Source: Taklimakanibacter sp021828105
GTDB lineage: Bacteria; Pseudomonadota; Alphaproteobacteria; Rhizobiales; Aestuariivirgaceae
Direction: 5' to 3'
Length of the DNA stretch: 64,000 bases
NCBI GenBank assembly: GCA_021828105.1
Contig: JAKATG010000009.1
Span: 1 to 64,000, forward strand
In this document: positions 50,094 to 58,243 of the stretch, piece by piece
Position numbering within the stretch: position 1 is the first letter of the stretch
How the letters are laid out: each line of letters opens with the position of its first letter
Made by a program: the position numbers and the translations under genes
Notes under the pieces: generated by a model
Databases searched by the model: none
Seen by the model: only the letters and a program-made list of their open reading frames with translations
Told to the model about the DNA's origin: nothing

Positions 50094-51479
50094 TCAACGC
50101 CTCCGGCCCCCACCACGACCGCCGCCGCCGAATCCGCCGCCCCTGGAGCGCTTAATGCGCTGGCCTCCACCGCCGAGCCCGCCGCCGCTGCTCATGCGGC
50201 CGCGCTGTGAGAAGGATTTGGTCTCGCGTCCGCGGCCGTAGTCGCCGAGGCCCGACACCTGCCGCGGCCGCTTGTCGACCTTGCCTGCCGGCTTCCTCGC
50301 CGGCCGGTTGGCGCTGGCCGCCTTGTTGCGGGCTGGCTTGTTGACCTGGCCACCCAGATTCTGCCCAGCCTTCCTGGTTTGACCGCCCAGATTCTGTCCA
50401 GCCTTCCGGTCGGCAACTTTTCCGCGGTCGCCGAGGGTCTGGCCTGACAGGTTCTTGCCGCCCTCGCGCCCTTTGTTCTTCAAGCCCTGCTGCACGTCGC
50501 GGCGCACATCGCGGCCGGTGATCTTGTTTCCTTGGCCGCCTAGATTGGAGAGTCCGCCACGCTCCCGGTTCGGCTTGCGGTCGAGGCGGGCGCTATTGTT
50601 GCGCCGCAGGTTGTCGGCGATCGAATCGCGGTCGAAGTTGAACTTGTCGTTGTCCCAGTTGATGTTGTTGATGTTGTTCTTGTCCCATTTGAAGTTGTTG
50701 ATGTCGATGTCGTTGATGTCGATATCGATGTCATCGCCGCCCCAGGAGTGCCAGTCGTCCCAGTCGACGACCGCGCCGAAGACCGCGCCGGTGACGAAGC
50801 CCGCCCAATAGGGCGCGTAAGGATAGTAGTAGGACGGGTAAGGATCGCCATAGTAGACGGGAGGTGCTGAGGCCTCGACCACATAGGTCGGGCTGAGGAT
50901 CACCGGGTCATATTGCGGCACGTAGGTCACTTCCTTCTTGGCCGGCTTGATGATCACATTGTCCTTCTGCTTCTCGACGACGACCTTGTCGTCCGACTTG
51001 ATGATGTTATTGGCGACGGCCCTGTCGCGCAGCTCCTGGATCGCGACCAGCATGTCCTTTTGCTGATTGACCACGGCCTGGCCAATCTCCTCAGTCCAGT
51101 TGAGATCGTCATTCATCATCTTGATGACTTGCGGATAGTTGAGAAGCGAGATGACGCTGCCGTCCCAATCCGCATTCGGCTTGAGATTAGGCTTGCTCTT
51201 GACGTCGTCGAGATAGCGTTGGGCCTGGACGATCTGCAGCGGATAGAGCGAGCCGGCGAGAACGAGAGCTACGAGATCGTCCGGATAGAGCGCGATGCGC
51301 GCCACCAGGGTCTCGAGCTCTTCCGCCGACAGGAGCTCAGGCTGAGTTGCCGCCGCTTGCGGCGCCGTCGCCTGCTGGGTCGAGTCCTGCGCCAGGCTGG
51401 ATTGAGCCGGCTGCAGCACGATCATTGCGGAAAGCGCGGCCGGCACTCCCAAGGTCTTCATCCAGGTGCTGAAGGGCAT
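50094..51479 (-). CDS. secreted DUF3300 protein with Asp/Asn-Gly-rich tail
   Basis: About 461 residues from ATG 51479 (GGAGG upstream). Signal peptide PAALSAMIVLQPAQSSLAQ. DUF3300 domain about residues 50-225: LVARIALYPDDLVALVLAGS, YPLQIVQAQRYLDDVK, and a YVPQYDPVIL end. Then an ID/IN-rich segment (residues 240-300), followed by a basic Gly/Arg/Lys/Gln repeat tail (GQNLGG repeated) ending RGGGRRR. The tail looks disordered and cationic. Element B lies about 90 bp upstream; DUF2950 and the cyclase follow. Confidence 0.86.
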   Translation of the reverse strand: MPFSTWMKTLGVPAALSAMIVLQPAQSSLAQDSTQQATAPQAAATQPELLSAEELETLVARIALYPDDLVALVLAGSLYPLQIVQAQRYLDDVKSKPNLKPNADWDGSVISLLNYPQVIKMMNDDLNWTEEIGQAVVNQQKDMLVAIQELRDRAVANNIIKSDDKVVVEKQKDNVIIKPAKKEVTYVPQYDPVILSPTYVVEASAPPVYYGDPYPSYYYPYAPYWAGFVTGAVFGAVVDWDDWHSWGGDDIDIDINDIDINNFKWDKNNINNINWDNDKFNFDRDSIADNLRRNNSARLDRKPNRERGGLSNLGGQGNKITGRDVRRDVQQGLKNKGREGGKNLSGQTLGDRGKVADRKAGQNLGGQTRKAGQNLGGQVNKPARNKAASANRPARKPAGKVDKRPRQVSGLGDYGRGRETKSFSQRGRMSSGGGLGGGGQRIKRSRGGGFGGGGRGGGRRR

Positions 51480-51572
51480 GATTACAACCTCCGAAAGTGC
51501 TCGAACCTCATGGCCGGCGAGACAGCTCCGGCCCATGGCAAATCATGTCTCGAAAAGCGCGAGGCCGGATAG

Positions 51573-51588
51573 TTGGACCAAGGCCCAA
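51573..51588 (-). promoter_or_regulatory. operator-like element B (before DUF3300 operon)
   Basis: On the minus strand TTGGGCCTTGGTCCAA, followed by CTATCCGGC; on the plus strand it reads TTGGACCAAGGCCCAA. The 16-mer is identical to that of element C. About 94 bp before the DUF3300 start codon. Confidence 0.75.
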
Positions 51589-51616
51589 TGGGCCTTAACC
51601 ATCCGCCCTGCCGCTC

Positions 51617-52429
51617 TCATTCCGGAAAGAGGAAGGTGATGGTGGCGCGCGCGCCGAAGCCATGCGGCCCCGCATCGGTGCTTTCGGCCCAGTATCTGAC
51701 CGTGCCGCCGATGCTGACCGGCTGATGGCCGAAATTGACGAGCTTGCTGACCGAGACATTGACGGGAACGCTCCAATTCTCCGCCTCCCAGTCGTAGGTC
51801 GATTCGGTGTTGACGCCGAAAGTCCACGCATCGGGCGTGGTGTAGCTCAGGAAGGGCTGCAGGAAGGTCGTGCTCACCGCGTCGCGGTCGTCATCGCCGG
51901 CGAAGGACCAGATATGGTTCATGAGCGCGCCGACGGTCCAGCCGTGGGATTGCCTGAGGACCACCAGCGTCGGTCCGGCGCCCCATTTTTCGGCGGACAG
52001 CAATTCGTCGGTGCCGGTCGGCACGAGGAAGACCGGCCCCGCGCCCCAGACGATGCCGCTGGGCCCCGGATGGGTGGGCGAGAAGAACAGGCTCTGGGTG
52101 ATGTCGCCGAGGCCGAACTGCTCGCCTGTGGTGGGGAAGATTTCGTCCTGGTCGATGATCGGCAGGATGGTGCGCGAGATCATGTTCCAATCCTCGCCGA
52201 GCGGGATGGGCACGACCGGCTGGAAGTTGAGCTGGAAGCGCTCGCCGTCCCGCTCCGGACCGATCTCATTGTCGTAGTTGAACTGGAACGGCACGCTGAT
52301 CATCGCGGCGATCGGATTGCTCAGCTTCTCGGCGAGTTCCGATGCTTCTTGCGCCCCTGCGCCCAACGATGGCACCGTCGTCAGAACAGCGGCCAGGCCG
52401 ATCATTCGCCACCTCGCCACGATAGTCAC
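51617..52429 (-). CDS. outer-membrane transporter-like protein
   Basis: A 270-residue exported beta-barrel protein. Signal peptide MIGLAAVLTTVPSLGAGA, cleavage near residue 27. Strands include VPFQFNYDNEIGPERDGERF, FSPTHPGPSGIVWGAGPVFL and a final Phe-rich strand ATITFLFPE. It belongs with the transporter-annotated outer-membrane proteins (sometimes misnamed neuromedin U) related to the MetA-type family. Element C lies 54 bp upstream. Substrate unknown. Confidence 0.82.
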   Translation of the reverse strand: MTIVARWRMIGLAAVLTTVPSLGAGAQEASELAEKLSNPIAAMISVPFQFNYDNEIGPERDGERFQLNFQPVVPIPLGEDWNMISRTILPIIDQDEIFPTTGEQFGLGDITQSLFFSPTHPGPSGIVWGAGPVFLVPTGTDELLSAEKWGAGPTLVVLRQSHGWTVGALMNHIWSFAGDDDRDAVSTTFLQPFLSYTTPDAWTFGVNTESTYDWEAENWSVPVNVSVSKLVNFGHQPVSIGGTVRYWAESTDAGPHGFGARATITFLFPE

Positions 52430-52482
52430 CTTCCCGCCATCCCTAAGCGGGAAGGTTAATCGCGAGACATATCAGCCGATAG

Positions 52483-52498
52483 TTGGACCAAGGCCCAA
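52483..52498 (-). promoter_or_regulatory. operator-like element C (before transporter gene)
   Basis: On the minus strand TTGGGCCTTGGTCCAA, followed by CTATCGGC. Identical 16-mer to element B. 54 bp before the start codon of the transporter gene. Confidence 0.75.
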
Positions 52499-52508
52499 TG
52501 CCTGGCGC

Positions 52509-53162
52509 TCAGCCTCCCATGAGCGGCTTTGCCGCCATATCCGTGGGCTCCACCACGCCGAATCTGTCGGCCATCCGCACCAGTTCGGCGACCGAGCGCA
52601 CGCCCATCTTCTTCATCATGCGGGCGCGATGCACCTTGATCGTTTTCTCGACGACATTGAGGTCGCCCGCGATCTGCTTGTTGAGGCGCCCGAGGATCAC
52701 CCGGAAGAAGACCGCGCGCTCGCGCACGGTGAGCGCATTGAGCCGGAACTGGAAATCCGTCTGCGCTTCTTCCGACAGGCGTTTCTCGCCGTCGCGCGCG
52801 ATCGCCTGGCTCACCGCCGCCAGCAGCACGGTGTCGTCGAACGGCTTGGTGAGGAAATCGGCCGCGCCCGCCTTCATGGCGGCGACGCTCGTCGGCACGT
52901 CGCTTTCTCCCGAGATGAAGATCATCGGCTGACAGTGGCTCGATCCCGCCAGCAAGGACTGCAGGTCGAGCCCGGTCAGGCCGGGCATCGAGACATCGAG
53001 CACGATGCAGCCAGGCACCGCGGGATCATGCTCGGCAAGGAACGATTTCGGATCGGCATAGGACTTGGCATCGAACCCGGCCGACGCCAGCAGCCGCTTC
53101 ACCGCGCGAAGGACCGAAGGGTCGTCGTCAACCAGATAGACTGTGGGATGCTGCTGGCTCAT
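52509..53162 (-). CDS. FixJ/NarL-type response regulator with HTH
   Basis: A 217-residue regulator. Receiver domain residues 1-125 with Asp56 in CIVLDVSMPG; LuxR-type HTH about residues 145-205 with LTVRERAVFFRVILGRLNK, NVVEKTIKVHRARMMKKMG and VAELVRMADRFG. FixJ-like arrangement. Its start overlaps the upstream histidine-kinase gene by 35 nt, so they are a cognate pair. It is the only DNA-binding regulator in the island and the best candidate for the shared operator. Element C is just downstream. Confidence 0.92.
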   Translation of the reverse strand: MSQQHPTVYLVDDDPSVLRAVKRLLASAGFDAKSYADPKSFLAEHDPAVPGCIVLDVSMPGLTGLDLQSLLAGSSHCQPMIFISGESDVPTSVAAMKAGAADFLTKPFDDTVLLAAVSQAIARDGEKRLSEEAQTDFQFRLNALTVRERAVFFRVILGRLNKQIAGDLNVVEKTIKVHRARMMKKMGVRSVAELVRMADRFGVVEPTDMAAKPLMGG

Positions 53163-55416
53163 CTGTCACCTTTACCGGCAAAGGTAGGTCGAAGGAAAAT
53201 GTGGCGCCGCCCTCGGGATTGCTGTGCGCGAAAATCTTGCCGCCATGCGCCTGGATGATCCAGTTGCAGATCGGCAGGCCAAGGCCGAGACCCAGCGCCT
53301 TGGTCGTGTGAAACGGCTCGAACAGGCTTTTCAGGCTGTTCTCGGAAATGCCCTCGCCATTGTCGATGACCGAGATGCGCAATTTTCCCTTCTTCGTCAT
53401 CTTGGTGACGATGCCGAGCCGTCTTTCGGCCGGGAGCTTGTGGCTCATGGCATCGCAGGCATTGACGATGAGGTTGAGGAGCACCTGCTGGAGCTGCACG
53501 GCATCGCCATCGATGAGGGTGCAGTCCCGGCACAATTCCCGGGTCACGGTGACGCCCTTGAGCACCAGGTCGCTGCGGGCGAGATCGAGCACGCTGGTGA
53601 CGAGCTGGTTGATGTCGATCGGCGTCCGGGGCCCCTCCTCCCGCCGCAGCAAGGTGCGCAAATGGTGGATGACGTCGCCCGCCCGCTTGTCGTCGTCGAC
53701 GATATCCTCGAGGATCTGCCGGATCTCCGCGATGTCGTAGGGTTTCCTGGCGAGGATCCGCCGCGCCGCCTGGGCGTTGCTCAGTATCGCCGTCAGCGGC
53801 TGGTTGAGCTCATGCGCGAGCGCGCCCGACAGGGCGCCGAGGACCGACACGCGGGTCAGATGGGTGAGCTGCTTGCGCTGCTCGATCGCCTCATGCTCGG
53901 CGAGCTTGCGCTCGGTGATGTCCATGAGCACGCCGAGAAGCCGGCCAGCTCTGCCGCCGCTCTGTTTCCTCGGGCTCGCCCGCGAGGCGAGCCATTTGAT
54001 CGTCCCGTCCTTCTGGGGAAGGCCATATTCTGCTTCGCACTGGGTGCCGGTCGTCATCGCCTTCAGCATCCGGGCCACGGCGAGGGTACGATCCTCGTCC
54101 TGCAGGCAGTTCAGGAACTGCTCGCGCGGAATGATTGCGTCGTTGCCCAATCCCAGCAGCTCCCGGCAGTGCTCCGACGTCCACACCTTGTCGGTGATCG
54201 GATCCCACTCCCATAGACCCAGATTGGCGGCCGATACGGAAAGCTCGATCTTATCGCGGTTGTCGGTCGCCGTTTGTTCGGCGCGCCGGCGTTCGCGCAC
54301 CTCGCGATAAAATCTCAGCACCAGGTAACAGAGCCCCAGGAACACCGCCGCGGCGCCGAGGATCACCTCCCTGTATTGGACCCAGGGCGACACAGGTTTG
54401 AAGCGGACCTCGACGCCCGGGGGCAACGCTGATTCCGGCAGGCCCCAGCGCTCGAGCGCGCGCCAGTCGACGATGAAATTGTGCGACCTGGAGAGTTCGA
54501 TAGTGGGCTGGGTGGCGCCGGCCAGCTTTTTCAGCGTCATATCGCCGACCTGGCGGCCGACCGCCTCAAACGTGTCCATATGGCCGCCGACGATGCCGCG
54601 TCCGATCAGCGTGTCATAGACGCTGTAGACGGGCGCCTTGGTGACGCCGAAGATCTTGTCCGCGACATCGCGCGGCAGGTAGCGCACACCTTCACCATCC
54701 TCGAAAACAGTCAGATACAGGACGGCCGTGTCTTCGGGCAGTGTTGCAATGCGGTTCAAGAGCTCGGCCATCGGCAGGCCGGCGAGATAGGAAAAACGGT
54801 ATTTGCTGGAAAAGCCGTAGAATTTCGCCCGCGCCGTCATTTCCCACTGCTTGTCGAATGGCGAGGCGCCGGTGACGACCACGACATGCTTGAGAGAGGG
54901 CTGAAGTCTCTCCATCAGTTCGAGGGTCTTCACGATGTCGAAGTAGCTGACGACCCCGCTTATGCTGCTGTTGGTGAGGACGCGTTCCTCGCTGATGCCA
55001 CCAAAGACGACATTGCTCGGCGAAACCAGGTAGGGTTCGCGGTCGATGAGGAAGGAAAGCGCCTCCGGGCCGATCGCGATCGCGGCATGAAAATGCGTCC
55101 TGGCGAATTTGGCGCGCAGATGTTGTTCGTCCTGCTGCCGATAGGCCTCGCCCGGAAAGCGCATGGCATCGAGGAATTCATAATAGACACGGACACTCGG
55201 ATCCGTCCTCAGGACGCTTTCGAGCCCTATGACCAGCGCCTGGCTTGCCGGAAGCTCAGGCTGGGTCGATGAAAGGACGAGGACATTGCGCACATGCTCG
55301 GCCGCCTGCCCCGGCACTGATGCCGTTTGCCCATGGGCCAGAAATAAAAAACAGAATATCGCGATTGCGCCCGACAACCGGCGCCTCCACTTGGAACGGT
55401 CTGGCGTCAACCCCAA
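53128..55416 (-). CDS. FixL-type sensor kinase with a periplasmic ABC-substrate-like domain
   Basis: A 762-residue kinase starting at TTG 55416 (GAGG upstream). It has a signal/anchor helix (about residues 14-35), an ABC substrate-binding-like periplasmic domain (about 40-340, VRNVLVLSSTQPELPASQAL onward), a membrane helix near 355-372, a PAS domain (about 390-505), and a histidine kinase core with phospho-acceptor His535 in LAHELNQPLTAIL. ATPase motifs are VNACDAM, DNGEGIS and GLGLGLPICN. It should phosphorylate the overlapping FixJ-like regulator. The ligand of the sensor domain is unknown. Confidence 0.92.
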   Translation of the reverse strand: MGLTPDRSKWRRRLSGAIAIFCFLFLAHGQTASVPGQAAEHVRNVLVLSSTQPELPASQALVIGLESVLRTDPSVRVYYEFLDAMRFPGEAYRQQDEQHLRAKFARTHFHAAIAIGPEALSFLIDREPYLVSPSNVVFGGISEERVLTNSSISGVVSYFDIVKTLELMERLQPSLKHVVVVTGASPFDKQWEMTARAKFYGFSSKYRFSYLAGLPMAELLNRIATLPEDTAVLYLTVFEDGEGVRYLPRDVADKIFGVTKAPVYSVYDTLIGRGIVGGHMDTFEAVGRQVGDMTLKKLAGATQPTIELSRSHNFIVDWRALERWGLPESALPPGVEVRFKPVSPWVQYREVILGAAAVFLGLCYLVLRFYREVRERRRAEQTATDNRDKIELSVSAANLGLWEWDPITDKVWTSEHCRELLGLGNDAIIPREQFLNCLQDEDRTLAVARMLKAMTTGTQCEAEYGLPQKDGTIKWLASRASPRKQSGGRAGRLLGVLMDITERKLAEHEAIEQRKQLTHLTRVSVLGALSGALAHELNQPLTAILSNAQAARRILARKPYDIAEIRQILEDIVDDDKRAGDVIHHLRTLLRREEGPRTPIDINQLVTSVLDLARSDLVLKGVTVTRELCRDCTLIDGDAVQLQQVLLNLIVNACDAMSHKLPAERRLGIVTKMTKKGKLRISVIDNGEGISENSLKSLFEPFHTTKALGLGLGLPICNWIIQAHGGKIFAHSNPEGGATFSFDLPLPVKVTDEPAASHSLSG

Positions 55417-55649
55417 CTTTGACCTCGAAACCGCTGTCGGCGTTCCGCGACTTGCCCGCTCTCACCCGTCCCAAGTGATACGAAAAGCGCTGGTCGGCGC
55501 CCCCGTAGCGCAGTCAAAACGGCAGTAACATACCGAATTTATTTGCGGTTCGGAGAATAGGCCAAATATTGATGCATGATCAAGTGTACCAATACTGGAT
55601 AAATTTCAACTAAATCGGAAGTTGCGCAGTCGATACGGGAGCTCATGAA

Positions 55650-56669
55650 TCAGGGTTCGAAAGCGAAAACACGCCCCCAGTCGCGCTTCATATCGACGAC
55701 CGTCCAGCCCTTGGACTGGGCTTCGTCCAGCGCCTTGTCGAGCTTGCCGATATGGGATTGCCGGTCATAGGCCCATTCCCGCTCGGCATCCGTATGATGG
55801 ACGAGCCCCATGAAGCGCGGGCCCTCTTCCGCCGCGGTCCATTCGAGCATCTGCTGGTCGCCGTCGGAATTGCCGAAAGCGAAGATCGGACGCCGGCCGA
55901 TGAAGCGGTTGATTCCGACCGGCTTGCCGGGCCCGTCGTCGATGAATTCGACCTTCGCCTCTTTCATGAGCACGGGCTTGCCGTCAGGTCCCATCTCGAA
56001 TTTCACCACGCCAGACGAGCCGACCACTTGCTCGGGCGGGATGCCATAGGTTTTCTCGGTCCAAGGCCGCATGAACTCGATGCCGCCGCCCGACACGATG
56101 AAGGTCTTGAAGCCCTTGGACCGCAGAAAGCCGAGAAGCTCGAGCATCGGCTTGTAGACGAGGTCCGTATAGGCCTTGTCGAAACGCGGATGCCGGGCCG
56201 TCGCGATCCAATCCGTGACCGTCTTGGTGAATTCCTCCGTCGTCATGCCGGTATGCGTTGCCGCCATGATCTCGAGCACCCCTTTTTCGCCCGAGGCCAT
56301 GACCGCTTTGATATCTCCCTCGATTATACCCTTGAATGGCTGCTTGTCCTTCCATTCGGGATGCCCGGGCGCCAGCGCCTTCACCTGGTCGATGGCGAAG
56401 GCGACCTGGAAATAGATCGGCTGCTCCGCCCACAGCGTCCCGTCATTGTCGAAAGTGGCGATGCGCCGATCGGGTGGGACGAAATCCGCTCCTCCCTCCT
56501 TGGTGACGCGGTCCACGAAATCGACGATCGATTGCTTGACCGGGCCGGCATTCCAGGAGGGCAACGGCTCCGCCTGGGCGACGGCACCTTGGCTCGCCAT
56601 GCCGCCGAGCACAGCGGCGCTCATTCCCAAAACGATGCTTCGCCTGGTCAATCCGTATTGCGGGCTCAT
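55650..56669 (-). CDS. exported HAD-family phosphatase
   Basis: A 339-residue HAD protein with a Tat-type leader (LTRRSIVLGMSAAVLGGMAS, residues 8-27; twin arginine). Motif I is FDNDGTLW (nucleophile Asp at about residue 73 and Asp at 75), motif II SGGG in FIVSGGGIEFM, and motif IV FGNSDGDQQM. The Tat signal suggests a folded, metal-loaded enzyme exported to the periplasm. Phosphatase activity is inferred. It lies 27 bp after the FGE-like gene in the same orientation. Confidence 0.87.
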   Translation of the reverse strand: MSPQYGLTRRSIVLGMSAAVLGGMASQGAVAQAEPLPSWNAGPVKQSIVDFVDRVTKEGGADFVPPDRRIATFDNDGTLWAEQPIYFQVAFAIDQVKALAPGHPEWKDKQPFKGIIEGDIKAVMASGEKGVLEIMAATHTGMTTEEFTKTVTDWIATARHPRFDKAYTDLVYKPMLELLGFLRSKGFKTFIVSGGGIEFMRPWTEKTYGIPPEQVVGSSGVVKFEMGPDGKPVLMKEAKVEFIDDGPGKPVGINRFIGRRPIFAFGNSDGDQQMLEWTAAEEGPRFMGLVHHTDAEREWAYDRQSHIGKLDKALDEAQSKGWTVVDMKRDWGRVFAFEP

Positions 56670-56696
56670 GGAAAACCTCCGCTCGCGTCACTCATC

Positions 56697-57680
56697 TCAG
56701 TCTCCGCCGTTGGCGCGCAGAATGCAGCGAAAGCCGACATGACAGGTCGATGTATCTGTGGGCTGCGCCATGCGGGCTGCCGGGCGATAGCGGTGGCAAT
56801 AATTCGGCGCGCAGAGATAGGAGCCGCCCTTCATCACTCGGCGGGGGATCCGGATGGCATCTTCCGCGCTGTGGCTCTCTTCGCGCTCGCCGCCGCGCGG
56901 ATTGTGCATCGTGCAGCAGGGGCTGTCGATGCGGCCATGCTCCTGATACCAGTCCGAGGTCCATTCCCAAACATTGCCGGCCATGTCATGGAGACCATAG
57001 CCATTGGCGGGAAAGGAGCCGACGGGTGCCGTCCATTCATACCCGTCCTCGATCTTGTTCTGGATGGGAAACTCGCCCTGCCAGCTATTGGCCATGAATT
57101 GCCCGCCCGGCGCGAAATCGTCGCCCCATGTATATTCGGCGCCGTCGAGCCCGCCACGCGCGGCATATTCCCATTCGGCCTCGCTCGGCAGCGCCTTGCC
57201 CACCCAGCGCGCATAGGCCTCGGCGTCCTCATAGGCGACATGGACCACGGGGTGATCCTCGAGGCCCTTGATCGTGCTGGCGGGGCCACGCGGATGGCGC
57301 CAATTGGCGCCCCGCACATAAATCCACCAGTTGTAGCGGTTTTTGAGATCGACACGCTGCTTGGGCTTGTGGAACATGACCGAGGACGGCGCCAGGAGCT
57401 CAGGCTTGGCGCCGGGATAATCGGCCGGGTTAGCCGGCTTTTCCGCCAGCGTGACATGGCCGGTCTCCGCCACGAAACGGCTGAAGTCACGGTTGGTGAC
57501 GGCATATTGATCGATCCAGAAACCATCGACGCTGACCTTGTGCGCGGGGGCTTCTTCCGGATAGTGCCGGTCCGAGCCCATCAGGAAGGTGCCGCCCGGA
57601 ATCCATTTCATGCCTTCGCGTGCCGAAGCCTCATGGGCGGTGCGCTTTGTCCGGTTATCCATCTCATCGACTCCGTTCAT
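56697..57680 (-). CDS. formylglycine-generating enzyme (sulfatase-modifying factor) family
   Basis: About 327 residues from ATG 57680 (overlapping the receiver gene's stop as ATGA; ATG 57662 also possible). The FGE-sulfatase core is complete: KWIPGGTFLMGSDRHYPEEA, HPVVHVAYEDAEAYARWVGK, LPSEAEWEYAARGG, and the copper/catalytic Cys pair C-x4-C in GGSYLCAPNYCHRYRPAAR. This Cys pair is what true FGEs have, so it may make formylglycine in a sulfatase or phosphonate-hydrolase-like enzyme. No sulfatase gene is in the window. Cytoplasmic, no signal peptide visible. Confidence 0.9.
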   Translation of the reverse strand: MNGVDEMDNRTKRTAHEASAREGMKWIPGGTFLMGSDRHYPEEAPAHKVSVDGFWIDQYAVTNRDFSRFVAETGHVTLAEKPANPADYPGAKPELLAPSSVMFHKPKQRVDLKNRYNWWIYVRGANWRHPRGPASTIKGLEDHPVVHVAYEDAEAYARWVGKALPSEAEWEYAARGGLDGAEYTWGDDFAPGGQFMANSWQGEFPIQNKIEDGYEWTAPVGSFPANGYGLHDMAGNVWEWTSDWYQEHGRIDSPCCTMHNPRGGEREESHSAEDAIRIPRRVMKGGSYLCAPNYCHRYRPAARMAQPTDTSTCHVGFRCILRANGGD

Positions 57681-58090
57681 CTGACGGCCCGCTCCCGCGC
57701 TTTTGCGATGCCCGCCCCCTTCACCTGGGCGATCCTGGCAATCGACGACATCAGCACCTGCTCGTCGACGGGCTTGGTCAGATAGGCGATGGCGCCGGCC
57801 GCCAGGCATTCGGCGCGGGCGTGAGGCGCGTCATGGCCGGTGATGATGATGACCGAAACCGACATGCCCTTGCTCGCCAGGTGCTGCTGCGCTTCGAGGC
57901 CGCTCATGCCCGGCATATGCAGGTCGACGATGGCGCAATGCGGCCGGAACGCGGGACAATCGGCGACGAACTCGCCGCCCGAGCCGTAGGCTTTCGCCTC
58001 GAACCGGGACGCACGCAGCAGCCGATAGAGGGCGCCACGGACGGAGGCGTCGTCATCCACGATTGCGATACGAGTGGGCGTCTTGGCCAT
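57677..58090 (-). CDS. receiver-only response regulator
   Basis: A 137-residue protein from ATG 58090. The receiver domain has the acidic pocket at Asp12-14, Asp56 in CAIVDLHMPGMSG, and TKPVDEQVLMSSIARI. It lacks an output domain; the C-terminal tail is short and basic. Sequence close to FixJ-type receivers. It may compete for phosphate with the FixJ-like regulator or act as a phosphate sink. Element D is 38 bp upstream; the FGE-like and HAD genes follow in the same operon. Confidence 0.88.
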   Translation of the reverse strand: MAKTPTRIAIVDDDASVRGALYRLLRASRFEAKAYGSGGEFVADCPAFRPHCAIVDLHMPGMSGLEAQQHLASKGMSVSVIIITGHDAPHARAECLAAGAIAYLTKPVDEQVLMSSIARIAQVKGAGIAKARERAVR

Positions 58091-58127
58091 CACTTGGCCC
58101 TTAACGCAATCACTTGTCCGGCAATAG

Positions 58128-58143
58128 TTGGACCTAGGACCTA
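58128..58143 (-). promoter_or_regulatory. operator-like element D (before receiver-FGE-HAD operon)
   Basis: On the plus strand AGTTGGACCTAGGACCTA; on the minus strand it reads TAGGTCCTAGGTCCAA then CTATTGCCGG. It keeps the core GGTCCAACTAT and the CCGG flank of B and C. It lies between the divergent receiver gene (58090) and the membrane-protein gene (58244) and may serve both. Confidence 0.65.
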
Positions 58144-58243
58144 GGCGTGTGGTTTTTCCACTCTTTCCGGACCTCTTCCTTAACGGATCGTCCCCTAAGT
58201 CCAATAGCTCGCCCTGAGATCAGGACATACCCTCGACCGCCAT

